NCBI GenBank assembly: GCA_026874595.1
Contig: CM049316.1
Span: 57,795,676-57,859,675 of the forward strand
Reading direction: 5' to 3'
DNA length: 64,000 bases
DNA from: Sipunculus nudus
Lineage: Eukaryota > Annelida > Sipuncula > Golfingiida > Sipunculidae
A program made the position numbers and the translations under genes. Every line of letters begins with the position of its first letter. Within the stretch, counting starts at the first letter, position 1. The notes under the pieces were generated by a model. That model was not told the origin of the DNA, made no database searches, and worked only from the letters and a program-made list of their open reading frames with translations. Below are positions 24,320 through 38,193 of the stretch, piece after piece.

Positions 24320-24408
24320 AAACACATACGTTCAACCCACGCACCGTCGCTTGCCTAATTTTCCATAAGCTAAAGTGCGACTGAGCACAGAAGTTTTGAG
24401 TACATCAG
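24320..24408 (+). other. Putative 5' noncoding exon of gene B
   Basis: A block conserved with 52880-52982 upstream of gene C, containing CCACGCA-CGTCGCTTGCCT and AAGCTAAAGT-CG-CTGAGCA, and ending in a strong donor CATCAG|gtgagtaa. It lacks any ATG, and the frame leading into exon 2 meets a TAA. The start coordinate is only the approximate left edge of conservation; no TATA box is obvious in B. Confidence 0.5.
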
Positions 24409-26284
24409 GTGAGTAACACACACATATATGTTCAATTTATAAAAATAACACATTTCTGTTATGAGACCCTATGCATTTGTTAATTGAAATATCATTAGGC
24501 CTAGCTCCGAGAAGAACCCTCTAGCGCCATTTTTTGGTCAGTGTGTAACTATGTATATAATGTTTCACAATTTCTTAATTATGAAACCTTGTATACACGT
24601 GTATACAAACAACTTTATTTCATATATTTTGTATCAAATAATGTTTTCATCAAAAGGTCGTTTCGTTTAGCGTTAATAGAAGGCGTATTTTAAAATTTCC
24701 TTCTTTATCGAAAAATACTTGTTGTTTACATGAATTAATTATTAGAATGTTTATATCAAACAAGATAAAACATAAAGAAAATGACATTAACTTGGTAACA
24801 ATATATACAATTCCATCGGCAAGTCAATGGAAAGGACACATCTTTAACGACAAACAATGTCATAAAGCGGTTAGTTATCATATACAGAGGAGCAGATTTT
24901 CCAACTTGAAACCTTCCGTTCAAAGCCTCAAACGTCATTCTGTGTTACCCTATATGTCACTAGTACAGCGAGTACGAGTGATAGTTACAATTGTATCCGG
25001 TTGATGAAGAAATGCCCGTGCCGTGCGAAGTTGGACAGCACGGTGATTACCAATTATTTGACACGTTTTCATAATGACGGCTTCGATCTAGAAATTAACA
25101 CTGGCTTAAACTAATATATTTTTTAATAGATAAATACGGTATTCAGTTAAACAGTACCGCCCTACCTGATTTGCAGCACTGATCCCTGTAAACATTTCAG
25201 AAAATTAGCAAACTAACACATTTCTGAAGGTATTTCATATTGTTAGAGTGTTTTAAGTAATGCTTAACTTAAAGCAGGCATGGTAAGTTGAATTTAACTC
25301 ATGTAGCTATTGAAGGTCCCTTACACTGTGTACAGTCAGGATAGACGCAATGGGAAACGGATGCATAAAATAAACATAAAAGAAATGTTTGCTCTGGGTG
25401 TCATTTTTTGATCTGCAGGAATGGATTTTAATGTCAATAATATATTTTTTTATAAACATCGACAAGTAGGTTATTTTAGTTATATTATAATCCAAATTTA
25501 AATAATTTAATGAGGGAATATGCTAAGAAAATCCCTCGAAATTACCAGCAAATTCTTCTGTCTCCCAGCATGGCTGCGGGTTTAGTATCGCTCCCGATTG
25601 GCCTGTTAATTAAAACTGGGGTAATAACCATGGCTGGAGCATTAACACGTGATTGGAATTGACTTACGTTTCTTATGGTTATGTTTAATATGGGCGGATG
25701 TATACATGAATTCTGCAAATGGAGAACTTTGGCAATAAAACACTATTGCTGAGGCCTTAAACTTTTGCACGGAAATTCGTCTTTATATAATCAGCTGACT
25801 CGGGAAATTGATGGTTGACATGTGCGACGTACCTCTATATAATAATCTGTAAAAACGGTATATCCGTTGTATGAGATTTTTTACAATCAACTAAACCAGG
25901 GAAACAAATACCGTTACGGATTACACAAAGCTTTATTTAACTTTTTGTAGGAAACCCCCCGTTTTATTGATCCCATAAAGGTATCAAGTTGTTCCCATAC
26001 AGCACCATCATTTAACCAAATTAACTTGGCTGCAGCCGAAAAAAACTTTAGGCCCATATGAGGAGTTACAAACTGCTTCAGTTTATTAGTCAACGAAACG
26101 ATCCGAAGTGCGTTCAAACCACCTCGCATAACCACAGGTATATTGATTCAAGTCAACTGGTGTAATCATTTGAATTCTGCCTTAAGGCGTTGAAACAAGT
26201 TAATCTACTATTTGCTTAAAGTGGACTGAATAAGACCTGTAAATGTAGGATTTGAAATTATGGTTTCCTTCATATGTATTGCAG
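24409..26284. other. Gene B intron 1
   Basis: About 25600-26284 aligns with 59990-60676 in gene C, where the same intron is 7.7 kb because of extra sequence. No element is recognised in B. Short frames (24747-25004, 25914-26135) look accidental. Confidence 0.5.
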
Positions 26285-26340
26285 ATATTCCTGTGTTAAC
26301 GTGAAGCCGTTGACCATACCGGAAGACGCCTTGCCTCCTC
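26274..26340 (+). CDS. Gene B first coding exon (start uncertain)
   Basis: It aligns with C exon 60677-60778, but the C start codon is ATA here and about 46 bases are missing. In the frame that joins exon 3, the only upstream ATG is 26274-26276, giving [18 protein letters not shown]. That ATG sits before the conserved TTGCAG acceptor (exon from 26285), so it is used only if transcription starts in intron 1 or the acceptor is skipped. With the spliced upstream exon there is no in-frame ATG. Confidence 0.45.
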
Positions 26341-29300
26341 GTAAGTATATCATACTTATTTGTATATTGTATATATTCATATATTGTATGAATATATGAC
26401 CATTGTATATATTCATATAGGCAAAGGTTTCATTAAAGCCAAGGTATTTGGATATGCCAGTTTATCAAGCTAGGTTATAATTTTATTGGATCTGTGTATT
26501 ACGCGCATATGACCATCGACCAAAATTAACTGTTGTTCCAGGTGCATTTAAGCTTACTTTTCCTGGCACCTATTTAGTGTTAACGCTTTATACACAGCGG
26601 GTCGGCGTGTGCCCTGTCCGCGGGTTAAAAAAATATATACCTCGAGCCGGCATAATTTAAACATCAAGTATACATTACCACAACACAAATAACGCTAAGG
26701 AGTTGCATGTAACTTATAAGCCTACTTGAAAATAAACCTTCGCCAAATAATAGATTTTTTTCCAGATGTAATCACACATCTAACCTGCACATAACTGTCG
26801 TGTAATACGTAACTTAATTAAATGTCTTAATATGATAAATTGAGGAACTCCTTTTACGACAAATGTTATAAACATTTATCATTTCTGTGCCAGAATACTT
26901 GCATTTCGTCACAACACAAATTTGTTTTTGATACACAATCACACACACAAATATATATAAACATTATCACTCCATGAAAAAAAGCACTTTGGAGTATTAT
27001 AAATTATATTTTAAATTAACTTAACTATATTTTCTCATCAAGCTTTTGTACTATGATGACTAAAAATTACTAAACATGTGTCACAATGTAATTTCACCAC
27101 AAAAGATAAAGGATATAAAGTATGTAGCTGTGTACTGAAAGACCAAGACTTCTGACAACAAGCAATATTAAGTATTACAGAACATTGCCATGCACAAATT
27201 ATGTTACTGCTTGTTCAAACTGCATAGATATATATTAAACTTCAGGGGATTCGATGAAATATACTGTTGTTATTTTTAAGGTATTTTAGCATTAGTGGAA
27301 TAAACAACGACCTTCCGTGAATTTTAATAACCATGTATATCCAGGTACTCCACTGCAACCCGAGAGCCTTGATTTCCACGTGAAGGCCAACAGGGAGGCC
27401 CACCACACCGATGAATACGAGCATACCCACCTGATTGTTCGCCGAGGACAGGCATTCGATCTGTCTGTCACCTTTGATCGATATATCAACGAGGACCAGG
27501 ACAAAACCACCATTCGGTTCACCACAGGTAAAGTTCATGAGATTTTGTTCGATACATTCTCGATGAGGTATTTTGACCAAGAGGATGAATTTGTTAATGA
27601 ACAATATTGATTTTATATGTGTCAATCGTATATATGTAAATATTAACTCGATTATTAAAGCTATGATGAAAGTATACTGAGGCTGAAAACCTAATTTTTG
27701 GTAATGGGGAACACGTTACTCCAGATATTGTTTTCAAACCTAAAATATTGATTTCATCCATCATTTCTCCGTTAACGATTTCAGGGAGCCGTCCGAAAGA
27801 GAGCAAAGGGACAGTTATAAGGCTACCTGTCGAAGATCAAGTTGAACCGGATGGGTGGCACGTTGTGCGGTACTTTGTAGATGGCGCCACGCTAAATGTG
27901 AACATTGTACCTTCATGCAAGGCTATCGTTGGAACTTACCATGTTTTCGTAGAGACGCATTCGACTGACGAAAATGAGGAGTTTGAAGTTTGCCACCCAT
28001 TCGAAGAGAAGTTCCTTGTTCTGTTCAATGCATGGTGCAAAGGTAAGAGGCACTTCTTTAATTCATTGTACCAGTATATATTCCGTTTGCACATGTCCGA
28101 GCGAATTCGTTCTGGATCCTTTCCGGTTTTCGAATTCGTGACAGGGCAGTATCACACGCTTCCTCTCATTTTATATCCTGGCGCAAACCAGGCCCGGTGA
28201 CTATTGTTCCTGTAGGCCCTGGGTGCGTTATCATCCCCACTGCCGAGTCATACAAACGAGGAACTCCCGAAAGGCGTACTCGTTTGAGAGTGATACACGG
28301 CCGTTGGGCACGGCCTTCCCATTAAGACAGCAGAACGCTCACCCTGACCGTAAAATCACTAAAAAATCTCACCGCCTCGGCTAAGATTCGAACTCTCCAG
28401 CCTTTGAATCCTGTGCTCTACCCCTGAGATACAAAAGCCGGTTTCTCTTTTAATACTTGATGTTTTATAGTATTTTTTTCTACTCAGCACTGTGTCTTAT
28501 ATATGATATCATCCCCAAGGCAAATTCTTTTATCTTGCATACTTGGGATCGTTCCCTACACTGCAAGACCAAAATGGGTAATTCCAAGACATGTTCAGAG
28601 AGAATCGAGTTGCATTGCTACGAATTACTGAAACCGTCTGATGACTAATTATAATATAGATTAGATTTATAAATCGCCTGGCTTTTAGTGGAGCCCCCCA
28701 ATAATAATAAAGGTTCGGCTATGGCGTGTAAGAATTGGGGAATAAGGTCACCCCACCCCGCAAAAAAAATTGAAAATTGGCCATATTGGAGATCTAGGGC
28801 AAATAGAAAATCACAGAAGAAATTATAAAAGACTGGAATGGGCCCAACCTCAATTGAACCATAATGTGGATATTAAGTTAATTCATCAACCTTCTTTTTC
28901 TTTACGGCGGAGATTTATTTAGGAGCTTATGTTTTACTGCCTTGTCGGTATGTCCACCGAGTTCAGTTATTATATACTCGACAGTTGGACTTCGGATTTC
29001 GAAGAGTAACTATTGTGAGGGGTTTGTTTAGTCTTAAAACCTAGGTCATTTTACAAGTACATGTATTTAGAATGGGATTCAAAAACCCTAGCCAATAGAT
29101 CATCTGTGCCTCCATGGTCCTTTATAAGAGGTAGTTTGGATGAAATCTAAAAAGTCGAGGTGAACAGTCTTTACTAACTCACTGTAACGTCAACACATTC
29201 GGTGTTCTTTTAAACTGACGCCAGAATGGTTTCAGCAAATAATGTTTGGAAATGCAATCATCCCCTACCAAACGCAATCATCAGAGTCATTTTTTTCAAA

Positions 29301-30416
29301 CGCAATCATCAGAGTCAAATTTTCGGAAAGAAAATCATTTGCGTATCTGGGGAGAAAAAGTATACACTGTAAGTGTTCTTCCTGAATATCGGAGCTGCTA
29401 CAATCTAAGTAGAATTCGCTTCGGATTTTAAGCAAAAGCTTTCTGGTAGTGAAATCGGTGAAGACCTAAGCTTGCCTGTTCATATCAGCACGATAATTAA
29501 CCAACATTTTTGCTGGAGTTATAGGGAGGTAGTTATATATAGCAAATGTAAATTTTGAAGTATATAATTTTATTACTGAAATTCATCAAAAAATTCTTCA
29601 TTTTTTGCTAACAACAGTGTTTTGGATAGATGGTCACATAGAAAGTCGTGTGTAAATATTGATTTGAACATTTAAACATATATGCATGAGATTTTGTATT
29701 TAAAATATATCTGAGGGGATCATTTTACGGTCTATTTGAGCGTTTGGACATCCGTGAAAGATCGATAGGTTAAAAATCTCTATAACAGATGATGCCGTGT
29801 ATATGGAGAATGAGGAAGAGAGGGCCGAGTATGTACTGAACGAGAAAGGACGCATATGGGTCGGGACAGACCTAAGCCATAACGGAAGACCTTGGAACTT
29901 CGGACAGGTATGTACACAGTATACAGTGCCTTGATCAAGGTTCACATTGTCCCCATTAATTGGTTCCCATAACTATTGCTTATGTGAATACAAAGTTTTG
30001 CTTCACCCCAACCCGAAAGTTAAGTCCTTGTTCGGAATATTAGTCCAAAAAAACTTCTTGACATCTTTGTCAATTCTAAGTATAGTTTATATACACTGTT
30101 AAATCCAATGTTACCCAACCTCGGAAGCCTACACAAATGGACCCAGCTACATACTTCCACAAACTGGGGAGTGTGAGGGCCCAAGCCTCGTCGGGACACC
30201 AAAAACAATATAAAGATGATGAGTGCGCATTTCTTCGACAAGACATGTAACCTCACTAATATTTTCCTATTAAACCTTTTGCTATGACTGGCCTCCCCAT
30301 TCTCTGATTATTCTTTACTTGCACTGGGGGGCGTCAATAAAGGTGGGACAGGGGTATATAATCCCCCTATAAGGTCAATGTAATCTACCCCCTGATATTC
30401 CGAGAATAATAATAAT

Positions 30417-30465
<49 letters not shown>

Positions 30466-30634
30466 GGAATATTTTAGTGATTAGAATGATAGAATTTTGT
30501 TCCATTTCTGAGAATACAATGTTATACATCTAAACATGGTTTTAAGTTGACATAATCTGGAAACACAATACCTTATTTTTAAGATCTAATTTTTTATTGT
30601 AATTACCGGTAATTCGAATGCGTAGCAGAGACAT

Positions 30635-30716
<82 letters not shown>

Positions 30717-31489
30717 TAGTTGAAGCAAAAGTTTAGCTGAACAGTGACGCCTTTTAGATAGACTAACCAGTTTATTAATAAACTAATTAGTCTGTCTAAA
30801 AGGCGTCACTGTTTATCTTAACTTTCGCTTCAAATATAATTTCTACAGACTAACACGGCTATACCACTTATTATTATATATATATATATATATAAACACT
30901 TGCTTGCACTACTTATGTATTTATAGAAGTATCTACGTACGTTCTAGCCAATATCACTAATGTTCATCCCCTGCTGTGACAAGTGAGTCCTCCCTGGTGG
31001 CCATCTAATGACTACTGCTCTGTCACTAAAATAGTACTTATTCTGACATATATGGCATATTCACTGTTTTAAAAAAAAAATATTTGTAAGGTATCTTGTA
31101 CACAGGCCAGAAAACGGGAAGATAGGACAAAAGACAGATACGCATGGGTGAAAATATAACAACCGTCCGATGTGGCTGGCATAGTTTAACAGCACATTTG
31201 ATGATAAAATTGGTTAGAAGGGGGGTATATAACATAACAGCTCTTGTATGAGATAAGTAGTAGTTGTTATTAAAGGCCCCTCATTTCCCCCTCTTCCTCT
31301 CTCTCTCGAGGGGCGGGACCAAGATTTAGGGGGGAGGGCAAGTAGGACTCTGGAAAAAAGGGAAGCCCTATCAAGAAAAGGGGGCCATGGCCGTAAATAT
31401 TGGTCTGAACCACTTAGAAAAAGGTTACGGCTACAAAGAAAGGGGGAGGACACCCTGGATCCTCCCCCTTGGACCCGTTTCTTCTCGCA

Positions 31490-31538
<49 letters not shown>

Positions 31539-34500
31539 CCCCATAAATATGTTGTATTAGGGTTGCGCGATCTATCAGTTAACAATTGTCCTCTGCGATT
31601 CAGGCATTACGTCAAGTACTTCCAAAGAAGCGATTTGACATACATAAAGTGTAAAAAATCGAGTGGTAAAAAGAGACTCGAAGGCGTCTTTGTATAAAAC
31701 GTTAATCTTGAATAATATTTACTCGCCCACTAGGTTAAGTAAACGAGCTACTCTGGAATATTGGGCCGAACAAGACAGATAATTAATGCAGAATGTATTA
31801 TCACAAATATAAGTTTCAGATTCAGAGCAGACGACACCATTACATCAGGTGTACAGTAAGGAACGACGGCAGTTAGTATTCCGATAATCAAATCACTTTA
31901 ACGACAACCCCATTAGCCGGGATTATACCGAAGCCATGTGTGGTCACATGCCTGTATGAATTCAGTGTAAACTTGAGCATGAAGGATGATCAATATTTGA
32001 AGTTAAAGAAACCGATTGGCCATGTCTTAATATAATGAATACAGGCTTCAGGTCACCCTTCATTTTGTCAATGGAACCTCGTCTCTTATGTTATGTAAAT
32101 ACACTCCGTCTCGCGATAAAAATGATCACCAGTGAACATAAGAACCCTCTTGTATTGAGTTTTAGACATATTTATAAAGACAAGCATTGTTGCCTGCCTT
32201 GTCTCGAGTTCTCACGCCAAGGTGTTTACTCGGTTGTTCTTTTTTCAACTGGGGCTCAATGAACACATTCAAAGCCACATTAAATGACTTGCATTGAGAC
32301 TGCACCATCTAACGGTCGGTTACATAAACACCCATTGTAAGGTTGTCATCGTTCTGTGTTTGCTTTTTAACATATAAGCCCGATGCGGTGTAAGGACATT
32401 TTTGTTGTCTGTCGTGGTTGCATCGGGATTTAGCCCACGTCTAAGCACCCAGAAGACTATTACATCAACAGTCACCCCTTGTAGCCCCCAAGAGCTCGGA
32501 TCCATTCAACCTGAATCGGTGTCAAGCCGCCGAAAGCAGATAATATCGCCCCAACTATAGTCCATTTAGTTCCCGCTTAGCTCAAACGGCAACCCCCAAA
32601 GCGCCGAAGCAGTGGCAATTGACTAAACATGAAACTTTCAATTCTTTTGAGAACTGAAAAAAACCTTCCCTACATACCGTCTTTAAATAAGATCTTTGCT
32701 GCAGGTACGTCACATATCGTCAGTCTCCGAAGATTAAACACTACCTACTGTAAGCGACCCCACACCATCACAAGTTCGGAAGGTAGTTACATTTCATGAA
32801 CTGTCTATTGGCCCCTATTCCCATCAGGTATCAGTCGACCCAGATAAATGTTGGCCTCAAACAATACGTGACCTGTTTATTGAGCTTAACATGGATTATG
32901 ACAGCGTGTCCAAAACCACTATATCCAATGTAACGGAGCCAGATCGAGGCAATTGTCAACAGAGGCCAAACACTCCCCTGGGAGATTTTGGCGTGCACAT
33001 TATATTCGACAAGGCTCCAGGTTTCAGGGCACTTGCCAGTGAGTCCTTATTTAAAACCCATGGAATTACCCTGGAATTTGGAAGGTCAATAAAAGTGAAT
33101 AAGAACCCGGTCGCTGAACATGCCATCAGTGAGCTTTGATTAGAATGCCTCAAGATTTGCCCAGAAGGTGGTCCTTTAAATAAATTAACATTGGCTTTAG
33201 TTAGAGCCAAAATAAATACCAGTATCAGGAAAGCCGGTCACTCTGCAAGGCATATGTGAACTCAGCGGGATCAAATTACAGGTGAACAATTGCCAACTGA
33301 TGACCGTCAAATTATCCTTCTACAACTCTTTGACCGTGAATAGTACCATGGCCACAGTTCTATAGCTAAATCTCACGGCAAAAGTCTAATCATTGTAACG
33401 TACAAGTCGGAGACCTTGTATACCTGTATGCCGACAGAGACAAAATATGATGACAGATGTGTCTGATGCGTCGTGCCAGGTCAGAAAATTCACTACCGGT
33501 CAGCTCCGTTCAAATGAAAAATAACTCTGAAAATGAGCCAGAGACTGCGGACAGCCCCAATTTGCCACCCGAAATAGTCTTAAATACAAACACCCCGGTC
33601 ACAATTGCCCAGGACTTTATGTCACAAGAAAATCAGATAATAAAGAAATACGTAATGGTCACGTCTGAGCATACTACAAGAACGCCCTGCTCAAGGATGA
33701 CGCAACAATTATCATCATGTCCAAGGAAAACACTGTTCATACCGTATAATACCGTTGTATTATAGTGCTTGAAATCCGTGATTTTGAGCTTAGAGCCGCT
33801 CACTTCTTGTACTCTACAGCTGCATTCACACCTCGCTACCTACACACCTGTTGTGCAACATCCTTTTTAATACCGGACTCATTTCTCAGCTAGGACCGAC
33901 CGTGAACTTTATTCTATACAGCTGTGTAATCATTTCTATTTTGACATATACAACTTTTCCTTATGAAGTTAAGGGAGGTGGTTGCGCCACCTAACGATAG
34001 TTGGTAACACTAACACCAATTGTCAGCCCTCCGGATTAACCTGGGTGTTTATGGTCATCATCGTTCTGTGTTTGCTTTGCAACACAAAAGCTCGATCCGG
34101 TATCAGTAAGATCACATTCAAATTTAAAACATACATACCAAAAGGCCGCATTGTACAACCGACATGGCATATATAACAAGAATCTGCATTATAAGGAATG
34201 CAAGCCACCACCAAGTGGGGAGTCCCTATGTTGGAATGCTCCCAAGGACGCGTTAACGTTCATATCTTAGCCCGTATTCCAAGGTTAATTCATGCATAGA
34301 TGACCGTGCATTTGTGATTATTCTTTATTGGCCCTTTCCCGAAATACACTGGGAATTCCATGGGATTCCATCACTGCGTGAACCGTGTAATGAATAAATA
34401 AATTCACAAACGAACACACGACCGGGATGAATGTTTACGTTCCTGACGGATACAAAAATATAACATTACTACTAAGCAGTACTGCCTATTTAAAGGGCAA

Positions 34501-37500
34501 GGTTTTTGAAAATAGTTTATCTGTGAACATAATTACTTCATTCCTAAAATACCAATCTCAGCCATCTTCTGTGTTTCATTGTGTGGTATGGTTGTGTATT
34601 GGCTGTTTGCCTTTGCAAACAACTGTACAAAATAGAACATAATCAGTAACTCAAAGATTCCATTAGGATGACAAACGACCGAAGTTATGAGAGACGGCGA
34701 GTCGTACAGTATTGTAGTTCACAGATCCTTTCGTTCTGGTCTTTGCTTTATGGGATGACCGTCCACCCCGATGATGCTGTGTAATTATGATCTTATCCGA
34801 CCACTCCCTCAAAAACAGGTGGCGCCATCAGTCTTACAGTATTAAGTGTATAGACTAGATACCTCTGGAAACGTGCCTTTGCCCGATGATATATAGAGAG
34901 AAAGGGGCACACAATCAGCATATGCATGTACTATAATAAGAAACTATACAATTTGAGTAATCTGACATCACAATCTGAAGTTTATAGGGAGGCATATTAC
35001 CCAGAAGATGCACTTTCGGGTTTATAATGTAAAACAATTCTTTCCCGTGTTCAAGCTGCGTTCTGGAGCACCTGTTAAGCTTATTTTGGGAAGATTGTAT
35101 GATCTGCGGCACTTATCACAATCGTTAAACCTTTTGATTTCAGTTTGAAGATGTGTGTCTTGACGCCGCACTCTACCTACTTGAAAAAGCTAAGCTGGCC
35201 GATGGAGCCCGGTCCAACCCATCTCACGTGGTCAGGACCATATCTGCCATGGTAAGATTAAAAAGCACGTAAGAGTGGAGACTAGATTTTACTTTTTCAA
35301 TGTTGAAAATTTAGGTAAAGAAATGTATTAAAATGTGTATGTATTCCTATACTTTAATTTGTACACACTATATATTTATTGCTAGATAGATATAAGATGC
35401 TGAAAATAATAAAATATATGCAGATTGCCTGCTTGGAGAGACAAAGCTAGATGTGTGGCCTTATCTTTCTGACCCATCGTGTCAGTTCATTTTGAAAAAG
35501 GTTATCAAAACTGCCCCCCTCTTGAGGAAACCTAGTTACAGTGTAATATTGCCGAACTGTTTTAAATTAAATCAGCAGTAGCAAAAACCAGTGTAAAACA
35601 ATGGTATTTAGTAGAGTAGCGCGTAAATAAAGTGTTATAACGAGTATTTAAGAAAGTAGATTTTTAAAATATTGAGGATATTGACTTAGTTGTGACGCAT
35701 ATGTACGTGAGGATTTTTCCTAATGATTATTTAGAAAGGAAGTACATGATCATAAATCCAATTGATGTCATGCTGCATTTAAATGTTTAGACTATACATA
35801 AATCTTTTGGGTAAAAATGTTAATAAATCGCAAATATAATTCTTAGGCCAACAGTGATGACAAAGATGGTGGCGTCCTGGAGGGGAGGTGGTCCGATACA
35901 TATCCAAAGAAAACCACGGTGCCCTGGGCGTGGAACGGTAGCGTCGCAATTTTGGAAAAGTTTATGAAACGCAAGAAAACCGTGCGCTACGGTCAGTGCT
36001 GGGTGTTCTCCGGTCTCGTCACCACACGTGAGTCAGAAAAACAATGCTCAAAATTGTCCCGAGAGCGTTTACCTCTGACATGACGGATCATTCTGGAAAA
36101 GAAAAAAATGTCAGAGAAAAAATATCATTTATTCATTTATAACACTCTTAATATGCTTTTGGGGTAGAATCATAACGGTTTTCTACTGCATTATCAAGCC
36201 AGTCGAAGTAGGCCTACTGATTATTGATTTCGTTAGGCTCTTTCAGACTATTTCTCATGACAAACAAACAAAATCTGCAAACATTAAAACTCCGGTCTCG
36301 TCTTTACACGTGAGAGAGAAAACGGTCTGGTAGCACTTGTTCTGACCCAATGTTTTGGGTGTTTGTCCTAGTAATGCCGCTTGATTGTTTCAGCCATCGG
36401 TGTGCATGTGTTACATCATCAGTGCTAACCTCCTGTCTCATCCAGGGGAAATGTAATACCTGCAGCTCTCAGGCTGGACATTCGCGTATGTAGCCAGTAG
36501 TAAAATCACTTGGACAGGCAGCCGCCACACAGGGCCAGATAAAGTGCTGCGTATAACGTTGTATACGCTCCTTCCGCTAGATAAATGAACACAACGGCCT
36601 GTGGCTCTGTATAGCCTCTGTTTATACTTCAGAGCCACAATTGGGTCTACAGTCTAGGCGACTCCTTCACCATTATCTGTATATTTAAGCAAAATTTTGT
36701 TTTATCCGCTCCGCACGCTAATTTTAAGGATTAATGAAGGCGATCCTTTGGCTCTCCATATACTACATATCACTGAGGGTATCTAAATTGCACATACTTT
36801 TTGCGTTATGTTAAAGGGTAAAGAGCAAGGATAAAATTATTTAAAAATTAAACAGATTTATCATATGAGCTCCACCTTGAACAGGACGAGGTACCTGTTG
36901 GCTTCGCAAAGCTTCATTTTAGATTATTGGTAACCGATAACAAAATCTGAAGAGATGGCTCGACCTGGGTTAATAATTTATCCAGTGCACGTACATGCAA
37001 TTTAAATATACCTTAAGTATATTGTTTGCTCATAAAATATTGTGGTTCTGAAACCAAGCTTCCAGCCGATGTTTCTTCTTCATGTTCTGTAGTTGGGCAG
37101 GTCACGTGGTCTCATTCTAGTAAAAAGACGTACATGGAATGTGTTCATTTTATACACACAGAACCAAAATAGGTGTATTGGATATAGTAAGTCTGTGTGC
37201 GGGGATAGTTTTGTTGGGAAACTTCGATATTCAGCAAAAAAGAACCAGTAGCGTAAGATAATACACTTATAATAGCAAATGTATGTACCTTTAGTTGTAA
37301 TTTCTATTGCAGATAAAGACCTACCATTATACCTTTTGTCACTGTATTATATAACTATCCTCATGATAAACAAAAAAATCCATTTTGAATAATGTATTTA
37401 ATAAATAATAAAGACTTATAGTATTGTACAGTACCCATCACAAATACAAACTTTGTACTTACTCCTGTCTCACATCCCGATCAATATTTTCTTTGATTAC

Positions 37501-38141
37501 TGTCCTTCCAGTGCATTAATTAACATTTTACTGTTAATTCTCTCTTTTTTCCTTAGATTAAGAGAACAATTGTTGCATCATACCTAACATGGGACAATCA
37601 CACTTTTCTGACATCACCTTTTACTTTTACCATATAAATTAATGTAATCTTTGTTCACAGTTCTCCGTGCTCTTGGAATCCCGACCCGCAGTGTGACAAA
37701 CTTTTCATCCGGCCGTGATAAAGACGCCTCCATGACCATTGACATGCACTGGGATATGGAGGGCAAACCACTCGACGACCTCAACGACTTCGTCTGGTGA
37801 GTAAAATCAGATCTACAGGTTTACGGTAAGGTGATCGATAGAATACTGTTACACAGGGGCGTCAATATATTGAGGAGGGCGAATATACCCCCGCCCCCAA
37901 TTTAATGGCAAAGGAGGCATAAACAATGTAATCATCCCTACCACTATTCAGAGACTAATAATTTTCATATATAGCAAACGAAATGCAATCATAGACTTTG
38001 GTTCAATTTATGAGTTAACTAATGTGTATTAAATCTAAAACTGGTTTAGAATTAACCTTTATAGGAAAGACACCTTCATTTCTAAACCTTATACTGAATT
38101 ATAATATATTCGAAATGTGATCACATACACAAACATACCCT

Positions 38142-38193
<52 letters not shown>

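Larger units (their letters stand above)
29908..35143. other. Gene B 5.2 kb intron rich in repeats
   Basis: It holds (TA)n tracts (30420-30460, 30638-30712), a 57 bp-arm hairpin (30720-30833), a (CT)n tract (about 31490-31534) and a collapsed LTR element (32301-34110). The 123-codon minus frame at 31214-31585 is mostly translated (CT)n and is not a gene. Confidence 0.6.

Noticed and set aside
27242-27625. 127-codon minus-strand open frame
   Set aside because: Antisense shadow of the real gene B exon 27345-27527.
28370-28440. Possible minus-strand tRNA gene
   Set aside because: Good internal promoter boxes but incomplete cloverleaf; treated as a SINE head.
31214-31585. 123-codon minus-strand open frame with Glu-Arg repeats
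   Set aside because: It is translation of a (CT)n microsatellite.
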